From positions 1 to 23,852 of the forward strand of contig JACQXP010000039.1 of NCBI GenBank assembly GCA_016208645.1: a stretch of DNA of 23,852 nucleotides, given 5' to 3'. Both the position numbers and the translations under genes were made by a program. The notes beneath the pieces are model-generated. The model was not told where the DNA came from. It saw only the letters and a program-made list of their open reading frames with translations, and ran no database searches. This stretch comes from Candidatus Methylomirabilota bacterium. Lineage in GTDB: Bacteria; Methylomirabilota; Methylomirabilia; Methylomirabilales; 2-02-FULL-66-22. This document shows positions 18,700 through 23,852 of the stretch, piece by piece; the stretch's first letter is position 1; the number at the start of each line of letters is the position of its first letter.

Positions 18700-21351
18700 A
18701 TGGCGGATGACCAGGCCACAGGCACCGGCGGCCTCAGACGCCGCTTGACCCTTGCATTCCTGCTGGTCGGGCTGCTCCCGGCCGCGGTGGCGGGGGTCCT
18801 GGGCGTCCGGCAAAGCCTGCACGCGGCGCAGGCGGCCCGCCTGGAGAGCGAGGAGCGCCTCGTCGCCCTTTCCGCAGAGGCCGTTGCAGCGACGCTGCGA
18901 AATGGCCTGCATATCCTCCGCGCGGCGGGTGGCGAGGACGACCTGCGCCGGGCGGTTCTGGCAGGAGATCGGACACGGTTGGCGCGAGAGGTCCGCTCTC
19001 TCCATGATCACTCTCCCGCTTTCGCCTCGGTCCTTGTGCTGGACGCGACCGGAATCGCCCTGGCCAACAGCCTTGACCCGGCCGTGGTGGGTCGGGCCTT
19101 CAGGAATCGGGATTACTACCAGGGCGTCCTGCGATCCCGCGCCCCCTACATCTCCCCGGTCCCCTACGTCGGGGCGGCCACCCGGGTGCCCACCCTGGCG
19201 ATCGCGGCGCCGATCTGGGCCTCCCGGCGGGAATTCATCGGCGTGGTGGCGGCGACCTTCACCCTGGAGCGCTTGAGCCAGCTCCTGGCGCCTGCGAGCG
19301 TCGTGGCGGCCGGTGGTGCGAACCGTGGTGGGGATCAGGGCGAGGTGTACCTGGTGTCCCCCTCGGGCGTCGTCCTGGCCCACACCGATCCGAGCAAGCG
19401 GGCCACGACGGTGGCTGCGAGCGACGCCGGGGCGCGAGAGGCCCTCGCCGGACGACGGGGCTCCGTCACGTGGACCGACGAGTCGGAGGGGGTCCGCCTC
19501 GGGGTGTTCGCGCCGTTGCCTGAGATCGGCTGGGGCCTGGTGTACACGCGGCCGTACCACCCCATCCTGTTCGCCATGCCCTACCTCTTCCCGGGGATCC
19601 TGCCGGCCCTGATCGTGGTCCTCGCCGCCGCCGCGCTGGCCGGGACGCTGGCGGCGCGACAGCTCTCGCGGCCGATCCTGAATCTTCAGCGCGCCGTGGC
19701 GCGCCTGCGCGAGGGCGACTTCGCCGCGCGTCTCCCCGAGGATCGGCGGGACGAGCTTGGGGCCCTGGCGGCCGGATTCAATCGGAAGGCGACCGCGCTC
19801 CAGGACCTGTACACCAACATGGAGAACAAGGTGGCGGAGCGGACCGCCACCCTCAAGACGACCAATCTGGAACTGGCGCGGGCCTCGCAAGTGAAGTCGG
19901 AATTCCTGGCCCGCATGTCCCACGATCTCCGGACGTCCCTGAACGCCATTCTCGGCTTCACCGACCTGCTGCTCACCCAAGAGGCCGATCCCCTCACCGA
20001 CAAGCAGCAGCGGTATCTCGCGCACGTGGCCAACGCAGGCCAGCATCTCCTCGGCCTGATCAACGATATCCTGGACCTCAGCCGGGTGGAGGCCGGGAGG
20101 CTGGAGATCCATCCGGAGCCGTGCCAGGTGGCGCCCCTCCTGGAGGGGACGCTGGCCCTGTTCCGGACCCAGGCGCTGGCCCGGCGCATCACCCTGACCC
20201 TGGAGATCGTATCCCCCCTGGGCGAGCTCATGGCGGATCGCATCCGGCTGCAGCAGATTCTCCACAATCTGTTGTCCAACGCGGTGAAGTTCAGTCCGGA
20301 GGGCGGGGTCGTCACCGTCACGGCGCGCCAGATCGGCCTCGAGCTGGAACTCGTCGTTCAGGATAGGGGGATCGGGATTCACCTCGAGGATCAGGAGCGG
20401 ATCTTCGAAATGTACGAGCAGGCGGGAACGGCCGAGGGCCGGCAGAAGGGCACGGGCCTGGGCCTGGCCATCACGAAGCGGCTGGTGGAACTGCACGGCG
20501 GTCGGATCCAGGTGGCGAGCACGCCCGGCCAGGGCAGCACCTTCACGGTCCGCCTGCCCGGCATGGCCCCGACGGGGGCGGAGCGCGCAGACGCCGATGC
20601 GCCGCGGCCGCTGGTCCTGGTGGTCGAGGACGATCTCCAGGCGGCGGAGCTGATCCGCGACCACCTCACACAGGGTGGATACCGGGTGGTCGTGGTGGGC
20701 AGCGGCCATGCCGGCCTGGGGGCGGCCAGGCGGCTGCGCCCCCACGCCATCACGCTGGACCTCGGCCTGCCGGACATGGACGGCTGGGAGATCCTGTATC
20801 GGTTGAAGCGCGATCCGGACACGCAGGCGATCCCGGTGCTCATCGTGAGCGCCAGGGACCAGGGGCGACTGGGACTCAGCCTGGGCGCGGTGGATTGGCT
20901 GGTGAAGCCGGTGGACCCCAAGCGCCTCTTCGCCGCCCTGCAGCGCTGCCGGGAGCTGGGAACTCCCCGGCGCACCTTCCGGATTCTGGTGGTGGACGAC
21001 GAGCCCGTGGTCCTGGAGGCCCTGGAGGCGCTCCTCACCCGCGAGGGTCACGAGGTCCTGCAGGCCTCCGACGGCGAAGCGGCCCTGCGACAGGCCGAGA
21101 CGGCGCGACCGGACATCATCCTTTTGGACTTGCACCTGCCGGGCCTGAGCGGCTTCGAGGTCGTGGGGCGCCTCCGGCAGATCGCCGGGCTGGAGGCGAT
21201 CCCCATTATCGCCTTCTCGGGCAAGTTCGTGTCGCCCGAGGAACGCACGCTCCTCACCCAGCAGGCGGTCCAGTTCGTCGGCAAATACGGGGCGGTAGCC
21301 GTCAACCGGCTGCTGGACGACCTGCGGCAGATCAGTTCCCTGGCTAACTGA
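18700..21351 (+). CDS. Membrane hybrid sensor histidine kinase (dCache-HAMP-HisKA-HATPase-REC-REC)
   Basis: The protein has 883 residues. TM1 is at about 17-36, an extracytoplasmic double-Cache-like sensor at 40-285 (RDYYQGVLRSRAPYISPV is a Cache signature), TM2 at 296-317, HAMP at 318-370, and a coiled linker. HisKA has the H-box MSHDLRTSLNAILGF (His408); Ser replaces the usual Pro after RT. The ATPase domain has N527 (LLSNAVKFSP), DRGIGI (555-560) and GTGLGLA (584-590). Two receivers follow: REC1 with Asp687 and Lys736, and REC2 with Asp810, both with acidic pockets. The Cache domain suggests a small extracellular ligand such as an organic acid, amino acid or uronate. GGAGG seven bases before ATG 18700 supports the start. 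The absence of an output domain implies a separate partner; the REC-HD-GYP protein upstream is a candidate. Confidence 0.93.
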   Translation: MADDQATGTGGLRRRLTLAFLLVGLLPAAVAGVLGVRQSLHAAQAARLESEERLVALSAEAVAATLRNGLHILRAAGGEDDLRRAVLAGDRTRLAREVRSLHDHSPAFASVLVLDATGIALANSLDPAVVGRAFRNRDYYQGVLRSRAPYISPVPYVGAATRVPTLAIAAPIWASRREFIGVVAATFTLERLSQLLAPASVVAAGGANRGGDQGEVYLVSPSGVVLAHTDPSKRATTVAASDAGAREALAGRRGSVTWTDESEGVRLGVFAPLPEIGWGLVYTRPYHPILFAMPYLFPGILPALIVVLAAAALAGTLAARQLSRPILNLQRAVARLREGDFAARLPEDRRDELGALAAGFNRKATALQDLYTNMENKVAERTATLKTTNLELARASQVKSEFLARMSHDLRTSLNAILGFTDLLLTQEADPLTDKQQRYLAHVANAGQHLLGLINDILDLSRVEAGRLEIHPEPCQVAPLLEGTLALFRTQALARRITLTLEIVSPLGELMADRIRLQQILHNLLSNAVKFSPEGGVVTVTARQIGLELELVVQDRGIGIHLEDQERIFEMYEQAGTAEGRQKGTGLGLAITKRLVELHGGRIQVASTPGQGSTFTVRLPGMAPTGAERADADAPRPLVLVVEDDLQAAELIRDHLTQGGYRVVVVGSGHAGLGAARRLRPHAITLDLGLPDMDGWEILYRLKRDPDTQAIPVLIVSARDQGRLGLSLGAVDWLVKPVDPKRLFAALQRCRELGTPRRTFRILVVDDEPVVLEALEALLTREGHEVLQASDGEAALRQAETARPDIILLDLHLPGLSGFEVVGRLRQIAGLEAIPIIAFSGKFVSPEERTLLTQQAVQFVGKYGAVAVNRLLDDLRQISSLAN

Positions 21352-21394
21352 CCCCACATCCGATCAATAGGCATGAACAGCCGGTACCAACGGC

Positions 21395-21411
21395 ATCCGC
21401 CTCAGGCGGAT
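21395..21411. repeat. ATCCGCCT-C-AGGCGGAT palindrome
   Basis: A near-perfect palindrome 44 bp after the histidine kinase stop, immediately left of the family B repeat. It may be a terminator stem or the end of a repeat unit. Confidence 0.5.
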
Positions 21412-21416
21412 TGGTG

Positions 21417-21510
21417 CGCCAAGGCCGCCAAGGTCGGCTGGCAACTGGGCAATCTGGCGATTGGGCAACTCGGAGCCCCTGATTGCCAAATCGCCGAATC
21501 GCCGGACTGC
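21417..21510. repeat. Dispersed hairpin element (family B, copy 2)
   Basis: It starts CGCCAAGGCCGCCAAGG and contains GATTGGGCAACTCGGAGCCC followed by CTGATTGCCAA, closely matching the order found at 5840-5905 between the two activator 5' copies. It fills the convergent gap between the kinase gene (plus) and the CinA-like gene (minus). Confidence 0.7.
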
Positions 21511-21531
21511 CTCCCCATAGCGTTCCGGGTC

Positions 21532-21549
21532 CCCAGCGTTAGCGCTGGG
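21532..21549. terminator. CCCAGCG-TTAG-CGCTGGG hairpin in convergent gap
   Basis: A perfect 7-bp stem with a four-base loop lies 13 bp past the 3' end of the CinA-like gene on the minus strand. It could terminate either convergent transcript. No T tract is present. Confidence 0.5.
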
Positions 21550-21561
21550 TGTCGTTGGCGG

Positions 21562-22359
21562 TTATATTCCGGTGGGCACCTCGCCCAGGGCTTCGCGGAC
21601 GAGGACGAGCGCTCGCGCCACCCGCTCCGCTGCCACGGTCCGATCCGTCGCCCATGTGCTGGCGAAGACCTGGAGGCGGACGTCCGCCCCGAAGCGGGTC
21701 GGGTGGCTCTTCAGGAAGACCTCGGGCACGTCGCGGGCGATCCGGCGCAGGACGGGGGCGACCACGGATTCGTCCCGGGCCTCCGTCGTGATCTGGCGCT
21801 CCACGTAGACCGCGCCGGCCGCGCGTCCAGCCAGGGCCGGCAGGACGCAGCCCTCGAGGATGGCGGCCATCTCGCCCGGGACGCCCGGGAGGGCCACGAA
21901 GGTCGTCCCCTCCTCCAGCCACACACCGGGGGCGGCGCCGACGGGATTGGGAAGCGGCCTGGCACCCTGCGGGATCCGGGCCATCTTCTCCCGGGTCGGG
22001 GTCATGCCGGGATCGTCCACGGCGCCGGCCCGGTGGAGGGCGGTGTATCGGGCCTCCACCATCCGCCGGGCCTCTGCGTCCACTGCCAGGGGGCGGTCGG
22101 TCGCGTCGGCCAGCGCCTGCAGGGTCAGGTCGTCGTCGGTGGGGCCCAATCCGCCCGTCGTGATGATCAGGGTCGCCCCGTCCTCGATCGCGCGGCGGAT
22201 CTCGCGGGCGATGGCGGGCCGGTCATCGTCGCAGGCCACGGTCCGCATGACCTCGTAGCCGAGGCCGGTCAGCCGCCGGGCCAGCGTCCACGAATTGGCG
22301 TCCTGGATCCGCCCGCGCAGGATCTCGCGGCCCACCGCCAAAATCACCGCCCGGAGCAC
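21562..22359 (-). CDS. CinA N-terminal/MoaB-type molybdopterin-binding-fold protein
   Basis: The 265-residue protein belongs to the COG1058 group. It has REILRGRIQDANSWTLARRL near the N-terminus, D/N-rich TTGGLGPTDDDLT at about 67-79 (the fold signature), a central PNPVGAAPGVWLE and ALPGVPGEM. It lacks the C-terminal deamidase domain (PncC) of full CinA proteins, so it corresponds to the stand-alone form. Members of the wider family include pyrophosphatases acting on ADP-ribose or related nucleotides. The substrate here is not clear. It is divergent from the eIF2B-like gene with only 58 bp between start codons, so a shared promoter region is likely. Confidence 0.88.
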   Translation of the reverse strand: MLRAVILAVGREILRGRIQDANSWTLARRLTGLGYEVMRTVACDDDRPAIAREIRRAIEDGATLIITTGGLGPTDDDLTLQALADATDRPLAVDAEARRMVEARYTALHRAGAVDDPGMTPTREKMARIPQGARPLPNPVGAAPGVWLEEGTTFVALPGVPGEMAAILEGCVLPALAGRAAGAVYVERQITTEARDESVVAPVLRRIARDVPEVFLKSHPTRFGADVRLQVFASTWATDRTVAAERVARALVLVREALGEVPTGI

Positions 22360-22417
22360 CGCCGTGCCTCCTGTCCTTCCCCCCTCTCGCCCTTCCAGGG
22401 TACCATATCCCCTCCGT

Positions 22418-23398
22418 GTGGATCAGGTTCTGGAGCAGATCCGGCGGGATCGTCGCTCGGGCGCCAGCGTCCTGCTCGCCCGCGGGGTCGAGGCGGCTCG
22501 CCGGTTCCTGGCCCTGACCCGGACCCTCCCGCCGGCCCGGCTCGGCAGGGCCCTGGAGCAATTCACGCTGCGCCTCACGACCGGGCAGCCTTCCATGGCG
22601 GCGTTTCTCTCGCTGGCGAACGCCCTGTGGCTCGCACGCGGGGAGGGGGGAAAGCGGCCGCCTCCCTGGGAAAGCCTGCACGGCGCGCTGGTCCGCTTCG
22701 CCGATGGCATTGATCGCGGCCTCGGGCTGACCGTCCGGCACGGGGCGGCCCTGGTGCGATCGCGATCCCTCGTCCTGACCTACTCGAACAGCACGGCAGT
22801 GCGATTGGCGCTCTGGCGGGCCATGGCCGCTGGGCGGCGGTTCGAGGTCGTCTGCTCCGAGTCCCGGCCGATGCGCGAGGGAGTGGCCCTCGCACGGCAG
22901 GTGGCAGCCCTGGGCATCCCGGTTCATCTCGTCGTGGACGCGGCCCTGGCCGAGTGGATCCACCGCGCGGACCTGGTTCTGTTGGGTGCCGACGCCGTCA
23001 TGTCCGAGGCCGTGGTGAACAAGGTGGGGACCGAACCGCTCCTGCGGGCCGCCCAGCGTGCCGGCGTTCGCGCCTACGTGCTGGCCGATCGAAGCAAGTG
23101 GCTGCCGGATGCCCTGGCGGAGTTCTGGCGGATACGGGAGGAGGCTCCCGAGGAGGTCGCGCGTCCCGGTGTTCCCACCCTCCGGGTGCACAATCGCTAC
23201 TTCGGAACGTCGCCGCTGGCCCTGGTGACCGGCCTGGTCTGGGAGGGTGGGGTGGCCCGGCCCGCAGACGTCCGAAGGCGGATCACCCGCCTTCCCGTCT
23301 CGAAGGGGCTGGTGAGACTCCTGGCAAGAGGGCGCGCGGCTGGAAACCGCGGCGACGGACAACTTACGGCCCGAGGACGCAATCCCATTGCCCAGTGA
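22418..23398 (+). CDS. eIF2B alpha/beta/delta-like protein (possible sugar-phosphate isomerase or regulator)
   Basis: This protein of about 326 residues matches the IF-2B family: SLVLTYSNSTAVRLAL, VVCSESRPMREGVALAR, PVHLVVDAALA, LVLLGADAVMSEAVVNKVGT and AYVLADRSKWLP. In archaea and bacteria, relatives include ribose-1,5-bisphosphate isomerase and methylthioribose-1-phosphate isomerase. The Asp and Cys typical of those enzymes cannot be assigned confidently here (a Cys occurs in VCSESRP), so function stays open; bacteria do not use eIF2B for translation. I chose GTG 22418 (MDQVLEQIRR), because the frame upstream to 22295 runs antisense over the divergent CinA-like start. The last ~15 residues (after LARGRAAGN) look non-conserved. 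Confidence 0.83.
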   Translation: MDQVLEQIRRDRRSGASVLLARGVEAARRFLALTRTLPPARLGRALEQFTLRLTTGQPSMAAFLSLANALWLARGEGGKRPPPWESLHGALVRFADGIDRGLGLTVRHGAALVRSRSLVLTYSNSTAVRLALWRAMAAGRRFEVVCSESRPMREGVALARQVAALGIPVHLVVDAALAEWIHRADLVLLGADAVMSEAVVNKVGTEPLLRAAQRAGVRAYVLADRSKWLPDALAEFWRIREEAPEEVARPGVPTLRVHNRYFGTSPLALVTGLVWEGGVARPADVRRRITRLPVSKGLVRLLARGRAAGNRGDGQLTARGRNPIAQ

Positions 23399-23537
23399 TG
23401 AGGCATTCCCTCTGGAATCCTTTGGCCCTCCCCCCGAATCTCGTCTGGTCCGTCACCTCGACACCGAGGATCCATGGCTTTCCGTCGAGTGCGGACTCCA
23501 CGCGGAACCCGATCTCCCTCTTCCACCTCGTCCGCCG

Positions 23538-23771
23538 CTAGCCTGCCTTGGCGATCCCGGACGACTTCCCGTGGGCCCGGCACATGTGCAGTGTATCCCC
23601 CTCTTCAGGCGTCCGGAATAGGTGGAAGAAGAAGGGCTCGCCCCGTGCGGTGCACAGCGCCAGGGACCCCCCACACGCCGGGCAAGGCTTCGGTCCGTCC
23701 CACGCGGGTGGCGGCGCCGGCAGCCTTGCCGGCTTCCCGCAATACGGGCAACTGCGGACGATCGTCCCCAT
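23538..23771 (-). CDS. Small zinc-ribbon-like hypothetical protein
   Basis: The 77-residue protein has two CxxC knuckles, C-P-Y-C at about 8-11 and C-P-A-C at about 30-33, which would bind one zinc ion. An aromatic strand FFFHLFRTP and a final HMCRAHGK follow. A ribosome-binding site, GAGGAGG, sits about six bases before ATG 23771, supporting a real gene despite its size. No family name is recognised. Zinc ribbons of this kind often bind nucleic acid or stabilise small regulatory proteins, but nothing here specifies a role. Proline-rich residues between the knuckles (RLPAPPPAWDGPKP) form the expected loop. Confidence 0.6.
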   Translation of the reverse strand: MGTIVRSCPYCGKPARLPAPPPAWDGPKPCPACGGSLALCTARGEPFFFHLFRTPEEGDTLHMCRAHGKSSGIAKAG

Positions 23772-23852
23772 CGGTGTCCTCCTCGCATGCGGTCCCGGGT
23801 TCCTCCGCGATTCCCATGGCGCGGGGAACCTCCGCTGATCGGTCGCGCCACC

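Noticed and set aside
18679..21357. 892-codon minus-strand frame opposite the hybrid kinase
   Set aside because: Exactly mirrors the kinase reading frame, has no domain signature, and is explained by GC-rich third positions.
23388..23621. Plus-strand frame after the eIF2B-like gene
   Set aside because: Proline-rich translation without motifs, overlapping the end of one gene and the 3' end of the better-supported zinc-ribbon gene on the minus strand.

Overview
This is high-GC bacterial DNA with standard Shine-Dalgarno signals and several families of short dispersed non-coding repeats. There is no rRNA, tRNA or other taxonomic marker. The gene set (methylamine-type corrinoid methyltransferase, dimethylglycine dehydrogenase-like protein, HpaB-family flavoprotein, SirB1) and the abundant mini-repeats would suit an uncultivated soil or subsurface lineage such as NC10/Methylomirabilota or Rokubacteria. 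That placement is inference only.

Layout. 1-1305 is the C-terminal half of a dimethylglycine/sarcosine dehydrogenase-like protein, cut by the window edge. 1306-2558 is a small accessory patch: hairpin repeats, a 5'-truncated YgiT-type zinc-finger gene, a DUF4926 protein and a retropepsin-like aspartic protease. 2600-7779 is the most interesting block, a corrinoid methyl-transfer cluster. It holds an MtmB-type methyltransferase with no in-frame amber codon, a corrinoid-binding protein, a MetH activation-domain-like protein, and a RACo-type reductive activator. The activator is visibly broken: its 5' end is duplicated as a perfect 141-bp repeat, the ferredoxin domain is frameshifted, and one in-frame TAG interrupts the ASKHA domain. 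7858-8327 (minus) is a DUF2283/DUF4258 pair. An alpha/beta hydrolase (minus) and a SirB1-like protein follow, divergently arranged.

10319-14121 is a same-strand run: PduO-type cobalamin adenosyltransferase, a DoxX-DoxX-ferritin-like (COQ7-like) fusion, an SDR oxidoreductase and a YgfZ/GcvT-like folate-binding protein. Next come an HpaB/4-hydroxybutyryl-CoA dehydratase-family protein lacking the Fe-S cysteines, the remnant of an intradiol dioxygenase, a REC-HD-GYP cyclic-di-GMP phosphodiesterase, a GH88 unsaturated uronyl hydrolase and a large hybrid histidine kinase. The right end carries a CinA/MoaB-type protein (minus), a divergent eIF2B-like protein and a small zinc-ribbon protein (minus).

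How the genes may work together: the MtmB-like protein would move a methyl group from an amine to the Co(I) corrinoid of the neighbouring corrinoid protein. The MetH-activation-like and RACo proteins would keep that corrinoid reduced. The folate-linked dehydrogenase, the YgfZ-like protein and the cobalamin adenosyltransferase fit one-carbon and corrinoid metabolism. No acceptor methyltransferase and no pyrrolysine genes are visible. If the activator is really a pseudogene, either the pathway is decaying or another activator serves it.
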